Source of the DNA: Halobacillus kuroshimensis DSM 18393
GTDB lineage: Bacteria; Bacillota; Bacilli; Bacillales; Halobacillaceae
DNA: 64,000 bases
Assembly (NCBI RefSeq): GCF_000425705.1
Contig: NZ_AUDY01000014.1
Coordinates: 149,319-213,318 of the forward strand
Reading direction: 5' to 3'
Position 1 is the first letter of the stretch. Every line of letters begins with the position of its first letter. Both the position numbers and the translations under genes were made by a program. The notes beneath the pieces were generated by a model. That model saw only the letters and a program-made list of their open reading frames with translations, made no database searches and was not told where the DNA came from. This document shows, one piece after another, positions 10,716-19,106 of this stretch.

Positions 10716-10833
10716 GAGTGTTCGGTGGTGACGCCTGCGGGAAAAGCGCGAGACGAAGATCCACTTGGACAGATGGTCTTCCTGTCCAAGTTAGCTGAGG
10801 CCGTGCCCGCGGCAAGCATCCACCGATAAACGG
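10716..10833. repeat. Dispersed palindromic repeat, full-length copy A
   Basis: About 118 bases. The outer ends are imperfect inverted repeats: GTGTTCGGTGGTGACGCC on the left and GCAAGCATCCACCGATAAAC on the right. An inner hairpin pairs CTTGGACAG (10764-10772) with CTGTCCAAG (10782-10790). The right half recurs at 25871-25920, and both ends recur in inverted orientation at 37371-37440. No coding potential; it resembles REP/MITE-like intergenic repeats of Bacillaceae. It lies between convergent genes (10403 rightward, lytH leftward). Confidence 0.8.
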
Positions 10834-10862
10834 AACATGGTCATCCACAAGAGGTGCTTTTT

Positions 10863-11807
10863 TTATTCTGCCATCCGTTCCCATCGTCTTAAAAATGGAT
10901 AGGGATCGAAGGACCATTCATTCTTCCCATTATCCTGGTACATCCCGTAGTGCAGGTGCGGTGGAAACTTACCGGACGTTCCCGGCGGCCCGTAACCCGA
11001 GGCACCAACGGCTCCGATAACATCGCCAGGTTGAACGACATCGCCCACTTTAATCTCTTTGGAAAAGTTCTGCAGATGGGCGTAATAGTGATAGATGTTG
11101 TAAATATCGCGGATGCCGATACGCCAGCCTCCATACGTATTCCATCCCTTCATTTCGACGACGCCGTACGTCGTGGATTTGACAGGAACTCCGTAGCCGG
11201 CAAAGATATCGGTCCCTTCATGAATCCTCCGTCCTCCAAATCCCCGCGCATCTCCCCATGTGCTCCGGTAACTGTAGTTGTACTGTTTAGGAAGAGGGAA
11301 ATCCCGGTTCGTTAAATGCACCGTTTTGAACTTACGGAAAACTTCAGCGGAATGCATAATCGTCTGAACCGTCAAATCCCGCTTATAGTATTGAAATAAT
11401 GCAATTTTGATATCATCTTCTGTGGTTCCGAACGATTTTATATACCGGCCGAGCGACCATAGTACGTCCTCATCGTTATGGATGTCTGCTTTATCATCAC
11501 CATTGCCGTCTGACCCCCATCCATTGGGAGAGACTGCAGAAGGGAAAGCGTCAGAGGAGCCTGACCAGAACACCGGATCAAATTCGATAGCTGTAACCCG
11601 GCCTTCATCAGGATCATCGTGTACCTGACGCTCATACTGGTCGACAGCCGCAAGATATTCCCATGGGATATCGGTAACGGCTGAAGTTTTTTTATAGAGC
11701 GCCATCCGCTCTTGGCTTTCCTTTTCATCCGGGGCTGCATGGATGGTGCCTGTGGAAAAGGAGAGCGCGGCAATTAAGATTCCTGTAACGAGTGCTGTAC
11801 CTTTCAT
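10863..11807 (-). CDS. lytH: LytH, sporulation M23 endopeptidase
   Basis: Protein of 314 residues with an N-terminal signal peptide (MKGTALVTGILIAALSFSTG) and a C-terminal M23 peptidase domain. The zinc ligands are visible as HEGTD (near 205) and HLHYG (near 285). In B. subtilis LytH is an L-alanine-D-glutamate endopeptidase made in the forespore that trims cortex peptidoglycan stems to single L-alanine. The central region (residues 30-180) is the family-specific N-domain with an EFDPVFWSG motif. It reads away from the yutC-type lipoprotein, which lies upstream on the same strand. Start ATG 11807. Confidence 0.92.
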   Translation of the reverse strand: MKGTALVTGILIAALSFSTGTIHAAPDEKESQERMALYKKTSAVTDIPWEYLAAVDQYERQVHDDPDEGRVTAIEFDPVFWSGSSDAFPSAVSPNGWGSDGNGDDKADIHNDEDVLWSLGRYIKSFGTTEDDIKIALFQYYKRDLTVQTIMHSAEVFRKFKTVHLTNRDFPLPKQYNYSYRSTWGDARGFGGRRIHEGTDIFAGYGVPVKSTTYGVVEMKGWNTYGGWRIGIRDIYNIYHYYAHLQNFSKEIKVGDVVQPGDVIGAVGASGYGPPGTSGKFPPHLHYGMYQDNGKNEWSFDPYPFLRRWERMAE

Positions 11808-11881
11808 ATTCTCACCTACAACAAATTGATACTCTTAGGATGAACAAAGGATCATCAGGTATGAATGGTAAATTCATGAGG

Positions 11882-12505
11882 CTAATTTTCCATCCCGGTT
11901 TCTGCTTCTGTATTCGTATTCGGCCCTACATTCGGCTGATTTGGATTGGTTTCATCCACTTTTCCTTGAGGGGACTGCTTCATTTTTTTAATGATGCTGC
12001 TGATGGTACTGTTGTATCCTTCATCATAGACGGTGGAGTTGCTCAGGCTTTGGATATCTCCAAAGGAAGCGGGATTATCGGACACATAGACATGGTAAAA
12101 ACTCGGGACAAGAGAATAGGCGGTCTTTTGAACCATGTCTGCGGCTGTTTGGCGGTCAGTGTCATCCGCGCGCTTATAGGCAACAAGCACTTCGTTGTCC
12201 GTTACAGCTGTTGCTACGTCATCAAACTGATCGTATCGTAAAATCATGCGGGAAATCATGTCCGCCATCTGCTCTCTGTTCACTTTAATCTGACGGTTTC
12301 TTTCCTCGTCCTGGTCCAGTTGGTTTTTCTCGAAGCGCACATAGCCGACCTGGCCGTCTTTCGGTTCGGTATTGTATCCGTCCATAGCATTTCCGCTGAG
12401 TGTATCACCGTCCATTAATTGTTGAGCTTCTTCTTCCTTCGTCTCCTGGCATCCGGCTAGAAGACCGCAGAGGAGAAGAGTGGTAGCAATTTGTTTGAGC
12501 TTCAT
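11882..12505 (-). CDS. yutC: YhcN/YlaJ-type sporulation lipoprotein (YutC)
   Basis: Lipoprotein of 207 residues. The start is ATG 12505, behind GGAGGAT (12511-12517), giving a short signal peptide with lipobox LLAGC (cysteine near residue 17); the longer open frame upstream lacks a ribosome site and would hide the signal. The body contains the YhcN/YlaJ features, with a V-A-V-T-D-N-E-V-L-V-A-Y core near 115 and a C-terminal linker rich in N, P and E. Homologues sit in the inner spore membrane region. It is upstream of lytH on the same strand, 74 bases away, and the two may be co-transcribed. Confidence 0.85.
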   Translation of the reverse strand: MKLKQIATTLLLCGLLAGCQETKEEEAQQLMDGDTLSGNAMDGYNTEPKDGQVGYVRFEKNQLDQDEERNRQIKVNREQMADMISRMILRYDQFDDVATAVTDNEVLVAYKRADDTDRQTAADMVQKTAYSLVPSFYHVYVSDNPASFGDIQSLSNSTVYDEGYNSTISSIIKKMKQSPQGKVDETNPNQPNVGPNTNTEAETGMEN

Positions 12506-12641
12506 GATAGATCCTCCTTGGCATATGGGTGTATTTTTATGGTGGGCACTTTTATTGGAAACATACCTGTTCATTTTTTCAGGACGTTTCCTTCCTGTTG
12601 GAAAAATGTGATACACTAATGGGTAGATAGAGGTGATGGAT

Positions 12642-12917
12642 GTGATTGAAATTTCAGGTAAAACGTTTGATATTCTGGAGAATCACCAGGAGGGCTTTCA
12701 ACAGGAAGAAGTGGAAGGCCGCTTCAGCGACATATTGAATAAATACGATTTTATCGTAGGGGACTGGGGATATGGTCAGCTCCGTCTGAAGGGATTTTAC
12801 GATGATCAGAATTCCAAGGCGACCTTCGATACAAAAATCAGCACTTTGGAAGATTACTTATATGAATACTGCAATTTTGGCTGTGCTTATTTTGTTCTTA
12901 AGCGGATCCGACAGTAA
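12642..12917 (+). CDS. yutD: YutD family protein (DUF1027)
   Basis: Conserved 91-residue cytosolic protein of unknown function. The family core YDFIVGDWGYGQLRLKGF lies near residue 36 and DYLYEYCNFGCAYFVLK near the C-terminus. The start is best placed at GTG 12642, which is 6 bases after AGAGGTG and matches the usual family N-terminus (M/V-I-E-hydrophobic). ATG 12636 lies inside or directly against that ribosome site. A strong terminator follows at once. Confidence 0.85.
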   Translation: MIEISGKTFDILENHQEGFQQEEVEGRFSDILNKYDFIVGDWGYGQLRLKGFYDDQNSKATFDTKISTLEDYLYEYCNFGCAYFVLKRIRQ

Positions 12918-12953
12918 AACCGGCGTGTTTCCAAAACACACGCCGTTTTTTTT
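12918..12953 (+). terminator. Terminator of yutD, shared with the opposing gene
   Basis: CCGGCGTGTT pairs with ACACACGCCG followed by eight T. The next leftward gene ends at its edge, so it may act for both strands. Confidence 0.9.
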
Positions 12954-13245
12954 AATGATCTTCCTGAGAGGGTTTTATATCAGCGTTTGATTCGTCGTGC
13001 AGGGGATGGGCTCCATCCTCCTGACGGGGCAGATCCTCATGGAGGGACTTGTATTCGTAATTAAACGCACTGTAATACCTCTGTTTATTTGTCCAGGGGG
13101 AACTTTTCTCATTGGAAACAGGCTCATGCTTATTCCGTGGGGATCCATAGGCTCCTTCCGGAAGCTGTTCCGGGACCAGATAGTTCCGCTGGGCTTCTAC
13201 GTTGGCAAAATCGGAATAGTCTTTCTTTTTCTTGTCGCTCATCAT
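12952..13245 (-). CDS. Conserved small hydrophilic cytosolic protein
   Basis: About 97 residues, very hydrophilic, with no cysteine and no predicted membrane segment. The start is one of two adjacent ATG codons (13245 or 13242) behind AGGAGGT at 13251-13257; the upstream open frame overlaps the next gene. Bacillaceae genomes carry a short 'cytosolic protein' family with the same opening (DFANVEAQRNYL), EGAYGSP and W-x(4)-RYYSAF blocks, from memory. Function is unknown. It lies downstream of the DUF3055 gene on the same strand. Confidence 0.75.
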   Translation of the reverse strand: MMSDKKKKDYSDFANVEAQRNYLVPEQLPEGAYGSPRNKHEPVSNEKSSPWTNKQRYYSAFNYEYKSLHEDLPRQEDGAHPLHDESNADIKPSQEDH

Positions 13246-13291
13246 ATTTGACCTCCTTATGCTTAGAGTGAGCGTAAGGAACGGATTTATG

Positions 13292-13558
13292 CTACAGGAG
13301 ATATGGAAGATAGTTTCTGAGCTCTTCAGCTTCCATCGCACTCAGCTGGAATAAATGCTCCAGGTATCCGTCCCTGTTGATGTTTTCTTCATCCAGAAGC
13401 CCCTGTCTGTTTTTAGGCAGGTTGATGACGAGAGATTGGTTTTGGAAATACTCTGCTTTCATAATAGCAAGTTCGAACCGATGACTGCCTGCGGTAAACG
13501 AAACGAACCGTGTGCTTGTATCCTGGGTAACATCTTCTAATAGTGGACGTTGGGACAT
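13292..13558 (-). CDS. DUF3055 family protein
   Basis: Protein of 88 residues. The central TRFVSFTAGSHRFELAI block and the C-terminal GYLEHLFQLSAMEAEELRNY block match my recollection of the DUF3055 family of Bacillaceae, which has no known function. AAGGAGTG upstream supports ATG 13558. It is the first gene of a two-gene leftward unit with the hydrophilic protein 46 bases downstream, and is divergent from yutE. Confidence 0.8.
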   Translation of the reverse strand: MSQRPLLEDVTQDTSTRFVSFTAGSHRFELAIMKAEYFQNQSLVINLPKNRQGLLDEENINRDGYLEHLFQLSAMEAEELRNYLPYLL

Positions 13559-13692
13559 CCTTTACACTCCTTTTGTTCGTGCTCTTCTGCATAGTTATCA
13601 GGTAGTATATCCAATACGCTGGAATTTATCGACCGAAAATAGTTGTGGTATGATAACGGTAGCATGGACTTTATCAGTCAGGAGGGTTTTAC

Positions 13693-14148
13693 ATGTATTT
13701 TGTGGATCGGGAAAAAATTGAAAAGATCTTATCTTATATGGAAACGATACAAGCAGAAGTGAGAAAGCAGGGGTTTTCCACATTCCGGGAGAAGCTTGTA
13801 CTGGAGCGTTTGACACACCTTATTGTCGAGGCTGTATTAGATGTCGGCAATATGATGATTGATGGTTTTATTATGCGCGATCCGGGCAGTTATGATGATA
13901 TTATCGATATCTTACTTGATGAAAAGGTTCTTCCTGCTGAACATGAGGAAGCATTTAAACAGTTCATTCAATTAAGGAAGATGATCGTCCACGAATATAC
14001 GGAGGTGGATCATGAGTCTGTCGAACGTGCATGGACGACGTATCAACAGGCACTGGAAGCTTTCCCTGAGCGGATCCGCATGTACCTCGATCACGAACTG
14101 GGTCCTGTATCCGCTTTTTCAAAAACCACTACGAAAGGGGAAGACTGA
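13693..14148 (+). CDS. yutE: YutE, HepT-like (DUF86) protein
   Basis: Alpha-helical 151-residue protein of the DUF86/HepT-like family. The HepT RNase signature R-x(4)-H-x-Y is visible as RKMIVHEY near residue 96. HepT proteins pair with MNT nucleotidyltransferase antitoxins, but no MNT gene is present here, and B. subtilis YutE is likewise a stand-alone gene, so a toxin role is not supported by context. AGGAGGG at 13680-13686 precedes ATG 13693. The stop overlaps the start of yutF (TGATG), so the two are co-translated. Confidence 0.88.
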   Translation: MYFVDREKIEKILSYMETIQAEVRKQGFSTFREKLVLERLTHLIVEAVLDVGNMMIDGFIMRDPGSYDDIIDILLDEKVLPAEHEEAFKQFIQLRKMIVHEYTEVDHESVERAWTTYQQALEAFPERIRMYLDHELGPVSAFSKTTTKGED

Positions 14149-14924
14149 TGAAACATTATCAGGGGTACCTGGTGGATTTGGATGGGACGATGTATAAAGG
14201 GGAAGCGGCCGTGGACGGGGCTTCTCACTTTATTGACCATCTCATCGGTCTTCAGGTCCCTTTTTTATTTTTGACTAATAATTCCTCCCGTACGCAGGAT
14301 CAGATTGCAGCGAAATTGAACAAGCTTGGTGTGAAAGCCCGGCCTGATCAAGTGTATACAAGCAGTTTAGCAACGGCTGACTTCATTAAGGAGAAGAAGG
14401 AGCAGGCACGAGTGTATGTAATTGGGGAGGAAGGTCTTCATAAGGCTCTTACAGACCGGGGGCATACCCTTGTGGAGGAGGGTGCAGATTTTGTAGTCAT
14501 CGGCATCGACCGGGAAATTTCCTATACCAAGCTTGCCCGCGCCTGCCTCGAAGTGAGGAAGGGAGCCGGTTTTGTGAGTACGAACAGCGACACAGCCATT
14601 CCGACAGATAAGGGGATGCTTCCTGGAAACGGAGCCCTGACAAGTGTTATTGCTGTCAGTACGGGGGTGGATCCCACCTTTGTCGGTAAGCCGGAGCCGA
14701 TCATTATGGAGCGGGCTTTGAAGGAGCTGCAGCTTCAGGCGGACCACGTATTGATGGTGGGCGACAACTATCACACCGATATCCTCGCCGGCATGAAAGC
14801 AGGGGTGGACACATTGATGGTGGAAACCGGATTGAGCTCATTTCATGAGATAGAAGCTCATACCCATCAGCCTACCTATAAAAAGCTGAACCTACACGAG
14901 TGGTTAAACGGCCATAAAGGGTAA
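14148..14924 (+). CDS. yutF: YutF, HAD-IIA (NagD-like) phosphatase
   Basis: Protein of 258 residues of HAD subclass IIA. Motif I is DLDGTMY (residues 8-14), motif II LTNNSSR (near 42), motif III KPEPIIME (near 182) and motif IV VGDNYHTDI (near 204). The family dephosphorylates small phospho-metabolites. A cap domain lies between motifs II and III. The start overlaps the yutE stop by one base. A perfect terminator follows. Confidence 0.92.
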   Translation: MKHYQGYLVDLDGTMYKGEAAVDGASHFIDHLIGLQVPFLFLTNNSSRTQDQIAAKLNKLGVKARPDQVYTSSLATADFIKEKKEQARVYVIGEEGLHKALTDRGHTLVEEGADFVVIGIDREISYTKLARACLEVRKGAGFVSTNSDTAIPTDKGMLPGNGALTSVIAVSTGVDPTFVGKPEPIIMERALKELQLQADHVLMVGDNYHTDILAGMKAGVDTLMVETGLSSFHEIEAHTHQPTYKKLNLHEWLNGHKG

Positions 14925-14929
14925 ATAAA

Positions 14930-14967
14930 AATCACCACCTGCTTCATGAAGCAGGTGGTGATTTTTT
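14930..14967. terminator. Bidirectional terminator between yutF and the membrane protein
   Basis: ATCACCACCTGCTTCATG and its exact complement form a perfect 32-base palindrome (14931-14962) followed by T7 on the + strand and flanked by A-rich sequence for the opposite strand. Confidence 0.92.
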
Positions 14968-16526
14968 TATAAAACGTAAGGGCCGAAGAAGATGGTGATC
15001 AAAGCGACGTGAACGCTGATGAAGTAGGTGATCTGAACAGGGATTGACCAATCTCTTCGTTTTGCACCGGTTTTCAGAATTCCAAAGGAGATCAGGGCAA
15101 AACCAAGGATGAAAATGATCGGACTTCCGGGGAAGCTTAAATAATCAGGTGCCCTGGCGAGGAGCTTTTCTGAGAATAAGGGACTGCGCACAAGAATGGC
15201 GGCTGCCAGATAAATGGCGATACCCGTGAGCAGAATCCATGTACGGTCCTGGTCCAGCGCGTCTCTTTTAACAAACATTAGAATCACAAGGAACAAAAGC
15301 GGCCATATATACCAGAACGTCATAATGAGGAGTCCGAAAAAGCTGTAGGAAAGCATCCCCATTGTTTTTCCCAGTGCTCCTAAAAGGACACGGGAGTTCC
15401 ATGTGTCAGCCTTCTCAATGATTTCAGGGTTCTGGGATGATAAGAGGAGTTTGTGACTGTCCCCGCCTTTATCAACCCAGATTACACTGTTATCTTGAAT
15501 TTGAACCGGGTGGGTGGACAGATCTGGTGTGTTGCTTATCCGTGTGATTTCTCCAACCCCGGAAGCACCGAGCGGGGCTTTATAAATGTTAAACTGGCTG
15601 TTTTCACCGAATCTTGTATTGGTGGCCCCCACCGCTTTAAACAGCAGGGAGGTACCCTCTTTCTGAGGATGCAGACTCATATCCGATATTTCTCTGAGAG
15701 GCTGCGAAGAAACGGGATCAATAAAGGAAAGGCTGGTGGTCTGTAAAGGTTCTTGAAAGGAAGTGGTTCCGAAATAATAATGGTTTTCCATCTGACCAGA
15801 AGCAGATTGTTTCTGAACTGTTGATATAAGCACAGCGGCTTCCTTGTTCTGCACTGTAAACTGGATGTCCTTAATACTTTCAGAACCGGACGGTACAAAA
15901 GCGGCTTCTCCGATCTTTTTCACTTCATTGTCCACGTGTTCAAAGAAGTGCAAGTGACGGCCTTTCTCATCTGTGTACTCTTCCATAAGGTAAGTTCCTT
16001 CATCCGTCTCTGCCGTTCCCACCTTGGAATCATTGGAGGTGAGTGTCATCAGCTTGCTGCTTTCATAATTGGTTGGATCTATGGCGTAAAGGGCGGGCCC
16101 TTTTTGAAAAAACGCAGCTGAGGATGTGGGAATAAAGCCGTCAATATCCGTCAGTTTTTCTTCTGTATCTCCGCGGTATAAGCTGTAGTAATCAGAATAG
16201 AGGAGTTTGTCATCTTCTATGTAAAAGCTTGTAAACTTATCCACGGGAATCGAGTAGTGCTGCTCATCCGTTTCTGTGTAGTTGTCATCATAGGTATGTT
16301 GGGTAATCCCACTGTCGGTAAGATAGGAAATCCGCACGCCATCTTTTGATTTCTGAATACGAGGCTGTTTAACCGCGGCGGTTTCCCCAACCTCCCAATC
16401 TCTGCTCCAATCCTGATCGGCAGGTTCCGTAACTTCCTGGTAATTTTCAAAAAATAAAAGCATAATACCTGCTGCAATGATGATCAGCGGCAGGATCCAT
16501 ACAAGTTTTAAATGCAGCGTCTTCAC
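14967..16526 (-). CDS. Membrane protein with large ectodomain, family not recognised
   Basis: Protein of 519 residues with GTG start at 16526 behind AAAGGGGGCGG. The topology is clear: one N-terminal membrane segment (residues ~8-26), a long hydrophilic domain (~30-385), then about four to five membrane helices (~390-519), ending with a hydrophobic C-terminus. The ectodomain contains repeated short beta-like stretches (for example FTSFYIEDDKLLYSDYYSLY and the later SVIWVDKGG), which suggests a propeller-like fold, but I see no catalytic motif. It is leftward and separated from yutG by a terminator. No function is proposed. Confidence 0.75.
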   Translation of the reverse strand: MKTLHLKLVWILPLIIIAAGIMLLFFENYQEVTEPADQDWSRDWEVGETAAVKQPRIQKSKDGVRISYLTDSGITQHTYDDNYTETDEQHYSIPVDKFTSFYIEDDKLLYSDYYSLYRGDTEEKLTDIDGFIPTSSAAFFQKGPALYAIDPTNYESSKLMTLTSNDSKVGTAETDEGTYLMEEYTDEKGRHLHFFEHVDNEVKKIGEAAFVPSGSESIKDIQFTVQNKEAAVLISTVQKQSASGQMENHYYFGTTSFQEPLQTTSLSFIDPVSSQPLREISDMSLHPQKEGTSLLFKAVGATNTRFGENSQFNIYKAPLGASGVGEITRISNTPDLSTHPVQIQDNSVIWVDKGGDSHKLLLSSQNPEIIEKADTWNSRVLLGALGKTMGMLSYSFFGLLIMTFWYIWPLLFLVILMFVKRDALDQDRTWILLTGIAIYLAAAILVRSPLFSEKLLARAPDYLSFPGSPIIFILGFALISFGILKTGAKRRDWSIPVQITYFISVHVALITIFFGPYVL

Positions 16527-16586
16527 GTTATCCGCCCCCTTTTCTATGTATACGTAGTGGAGAGCGGTGAAGTTTCATTGGATTAC

Positions 16587-16613
16587 AAAAAACACCAGGC
16601 AGCTGCCTGGTGT
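16587..16613 (-). terminator. Terminator of yutG (minus strand)
   Basis: ACACCAGGCAG pairs with CTGCCTGGTGT with essentially no loop beyond the palindrome centre; on the minus strand it is followed by T6. Confidence 0.85.
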
Positions 16614-16622
16614 GGGTACGTT

Positions 16623-17135
16623 CTATTCGTCATCTTCGTCGTCGCCTACAATGCTGTGGGCCAGCCGGCTGGAAGCAGCTGCTGCAATGGCTCCTACAAT
16701 ATCATCGAGGAATGTATGGCATTCGCCGGAAGATTTATCATTCAGTTTCTGGAGAATTCCAGGTTTCTGCTTATCAATATAGCCGTAGTTGGTAAATCCG
16801 ATCGATCCGTACACATTGACGATGGAAAAAGCAATGATTTCATCGATTCCATACAGGCTTTCGTCCACTTCGATGGTGGACTGAAGCGGCTCTGTAAGCA
16901 TTTTCTTTTCGGCCAGGCGGTCCATCTCGATTCCTGTGATCACAGCGTTCTGGACTTCCCGTTTGGTGAGGACCTTGTTTACATTGAACCGGCACTCATC
17001 CATCGATAGGTCATCATGGTATTTCGACTGCAGATAATAAACAAGATCGGCGATATCGTCGATGGTGACGCCTCTTTCTGTCAGCCATTCCCGTGCGGTT
17101 TTTTCAAGACTGGATACTTTCTTCTCATTTGCCAT
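16623..17135 (-). CDS. yutG: YutG, phosphatidylglycerophosphatase A-like protein
   Basis: Protein of 170 residues of the PgpA family, which removes the phosphate of phosphatidylglycerophosphate in E. coli. The YutG subfamily has no strongly hydrophobic helices, and here too the chain is acidic and soluble-looking. Conserved features include VNVYGSIGFTNYGYIDK and KSSGECHTFLDDIVGAI near the C-terminus, plus an acidic DDEDDE tail. Start ATG 17135 with GGGAGG upstream. The enzymatic substrate of YutG-type proteins is not settled by sequence. Its terminator is at 16587-16613. Confidence 0.82.
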   Translation of the reverse strand: MANEKKVSSLEKTAREWLTERGVTIDDIADLVYYLQSKYHDDLSMDECRFNVNKVLTKREVQNAVITGIEMDRLAEKKMLTEPLQSTIEVDESLYGIDEIIAFSIVNVYGSIGFTNYGYIDKQKPGILQKLNDKSSGECHTFLDDIVGAIAAAASSRLAHSIVGDDEDDE

Positions 17136-17307
17136 AGCGAACTACCTCCCTGCTCTCTCTTTGGTCGCGATGTTACTATACCCGCGTTTATTGTTTCACA
17201 AACGACTGGTGTTATGTTCATTATATCAAAAGTCCGGGTTCTCCGTGAAAAAACGTGCCCTTTTTCTTATGTGTTACACTGGAAGAAAAAGGAGTGGAGA
17301 TGCTGTT

Positions 17308-18276
17308 ATGGGGAAACCGTCAATTTTTATTACCCGCCGTCTGCCGGCAGAAGTTGTTGAACCTTATCAGGAGCAGTTGGATATCGAGATGTGGCCGGAA
17401 GAGGATGAAGCCGTCGACAGGGAGACGCTTTTAGCTGAGGCAGGTCGCGTGGACGGGCTGGTAACGATGCTGACCGACCAGGTGGACGAGGAGCTTCTGG
17501 CCGCTGGGAACTCTCTTGGGATTGTTGCCAATATGGCGGTTGGCTACGATAATGTGGATGTGAAAGCTGCAGAGAACATGGGGACGGCCATCACGAACAC
17601 CCCGGATGTTTTGACGGAAACGACGGCCGACCTTACGTTCAGTCTGCTCATGGCCGCTGCCCGCCGGATTGTGGAGGCAGGAAACTATATTAAGGAAGAC
17701 GCCTGGAACCACTGGTCTCCTTTACTGCTTGCCGGAACAGATGTGCATCATAAAACGATCGGAATCGTAGGTATGGGGCGGATAGGAGAAGCCGTGGCGC
17801 GGAGAGCCAAAGGTTTTCAAATGGACATTCTTTATCACAACCGCTCCAGAAAAGAGGATGTGGAAGATGAAATCGGCGCGAGGTATACCTCATTTGATGA
17901 GCTCTTGGAGAACGCGGATTATGTGGTCAGCCTGGCTCCATTGACGGATGAAACCCGGCATATGTTCAATGCTGAGGCTTTTCGAAAGATGAAGGACACC
18001 GCAATATTTATCAATGCATCCCGGGGGGCTTTGATGGATGAAAAAGCACTCGAAAAAGCGCTCAGAGACGAGCAGATCGCCGGTGCCGGTCTTGATGTGT
18101 TTGAGGAAGAACCGATCAGAGCGGGCCATCCGCTCGTTTCCATGCCCGGCGTTGTCTGTCTTCCCCATATCGGATCGGCAACGAAAGAGACCCGGTATAA
18201 GATGATGCGTCTCTGTCTGGATAATGTTGTCCGTTACTTCGAGGAGAAGCCGCTGCTCAGTCCGGTTTCCAGGTAA
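17308..18276 (+). CDS. D-2-hydroxyacid (glyoxylate/glycerate) dehydrogenase
   Basis: NAD(P)-dependent D-isomer-specific 2-hydroxyacid dehydrogenase of 322 residues. The Rossmann motif is GIVGMGRIGEAVARR (near residue 152), and the catalytic Arg/Glu/His appear in INASRGALMDE, LDVFEEEP and LPHIGSAT (His near 284). Similarity in length and motifs is closest to glyoxylate/hydroxypyruvate reductases and B. subtilis YvcT. The start is ATG 17308 behind GGAGTGGAG; the long open frame upstream runs through the yutG promoter region and is not used. A bidirectional terminator follows at 18278. Confidence 0.88.
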   Translation: MGKPSIFITRRLPAEVVEPYQEQLDIEMWPEEDEAVDRETLLAEAGRVDGLVTMLTDQVDEELLAAGNSLGIVANMAVGYDNVDVKAAENMGTAITNTPDVLTETTADLTFSLLMAAARRIVEAGNYIKEDAWNHWSPLLLAGTDVHHKTIGIVGMGRIGEAVARRAKGFQMDILYHNRSRKEDVEDEIGARYTSFDELLENADYVVSLAPLTDETRHMFNAEAFRKMKDTAIFINASRGALMDEKALEKALRDEQIAGAGLDVFEEEPIRAGHPLVSMPGVVCLPHIGSATKETRYKMMRLCLDNVVRYFEEKPLLSPVSR

Positions 18277-18277
18277 A

Positions 18278-18311
18278 AGAAGCCCGTACACGACAACGTG
18301 TACGGGCTTCT
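18278..18311. terminator. Bidirectional terminator between convergent genes
   Basis: AGAAGCCCGTACACG pairs perfectly with CGTGTACGGGCTTCT around ACAA, between the dehydrogenase (rightward) and nfu (leftward). Confidence 0.88.
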
Positions 18312-18322
18312 GATTATCTGAT

Positions 18323-18544
18323 TTAGAAAACCTGCTCCACTTCATAAATGCCAGGGATCTCCTGAGAAAGCGCACGCTCAATACCTGCTTTCAAAGTGAT
18401 GGTTGAACTTGGGCAGTTCCCGCAGGCACCCATAAGACGCAGACGTACAATACCATCCTCTACATCTACCAGCTCAACGTCTCCACCGTCACGAAGTAAA
18501 AATGGGCGAAGTTTGTTTAGTACTTCTTGAACCTGTTCATGCAT
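18323..18544 (-). CDS. yutI: Nfu-type Fe-S carrier (YutI-like)
   Basis: Short NifU C-terminal-domain protein of about 73 residues. The CxxC cluster ligand motif is ACGNCPSST near residue 42, in a domain that carries [4Fe-4S] clusters to target enzymes. The start is ATG 18544, about 8 bases after AAGGGGAAG; a TTG two codons upstream (18550) is a less likely alternative. B. subtilis YutI is longer (about 110 residues), so this copy has a minimal N-terminus. Together with suf, YutM, YuzB and YuzD it makes a dispersed Fe-S/thiol group. Confidence 0.9.
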   Translation of the reverse strand: MHEQVQEVLNKLRPFLLRDGGDVELVDVEDGIVRLRLMGACGNCPSSTITLKAGIERALSQEIPGIYEVEQVF

Positions 18545-18704
18545 GTTCAATCTTCCCCTTTCTTATAGTATCATTATAAAACGAAGTGACGAAAAAATCT
18601 ATGGTCTCTGCTGATGTTCCTTTGGATTGAGAACTATTATCATTTTATCTTTTTCCGCTTCTTTTGTAAAATGGAAGTACGTATAAAAAAGGGGAGAGGG
18701 CCTC

Positions 18705-19040
18705 ATGAATCAACCGGTTATTCGTGTATATGTATACGGGGCGGAAGTGAAGTGTGCAAGCTGTGTGAACGCTCCCGGCTCAAAAGAGACCTATGAGTGG
18801 CTGGAGGCCGCTTTAACAAGGAAGTACGGGGAGAAGAGCCTGCAGTTTCACTATTTTGATATCCATACAGAAAACCAGGAAGGCGTGGATATGGAAATCG
18901 TCCAGCAGCTGTTGAATGATGACCTGTTTTACCCGCTCGTCCTGGTGGAAGACCGAATCGTGGCGGAAGGAAATCCAAGGTTGAAGACGATATACAAATC
19001 TCTGGAAGAACATGGTCTTCAACAGGTAAGTAATTCCTAA
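18705..19040 (+). CDS. yuzD: YuzD family protein (DUF1462)
   Basis: Protein of 111 residues with a thioredoxin-like pattern: an N-terminal strand, then a CASC motif (VKCASCVNAPGSKET near residue 15), and a later YPLVLV strand that looks like the cis-proline strand region. The family is conserved in Bacillaceae and unnamed in function; a disulfide or Fe-S related role is a reasonable guess from the CxxC and from the neighbours nfu, yuzB and yutM. GGGGAGAGGG precedes ATG 18705. Confidence 0.85.
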   Translation: MNQPVIRVYVYGAEVKCASCVNAPGSKETYEWLEAALTRKYGEKSLQFHYFDIHTENQEGVDMEIVQQLLNDDLFYPLVLVEDRIVAEGNPRLKTIYKSLEEHGLQQVSNS

Positions 19041-19106
19041 CGCAGAACCACCAGCGTATGATAAAATCATAAGGCGCAGGGTTCTTCCGAAAAAGAGGTG
19101 ACGTGG

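Noticed and set aside
13693..14924. yutE-yutF as a HepT/MNT toxin-antitoxin pair
   Set aside because: The neighbour is a HAD phosphatase, not an MNT nucleotidyltransferase, and the order matches the B. subtilis housekeeping yut genes.
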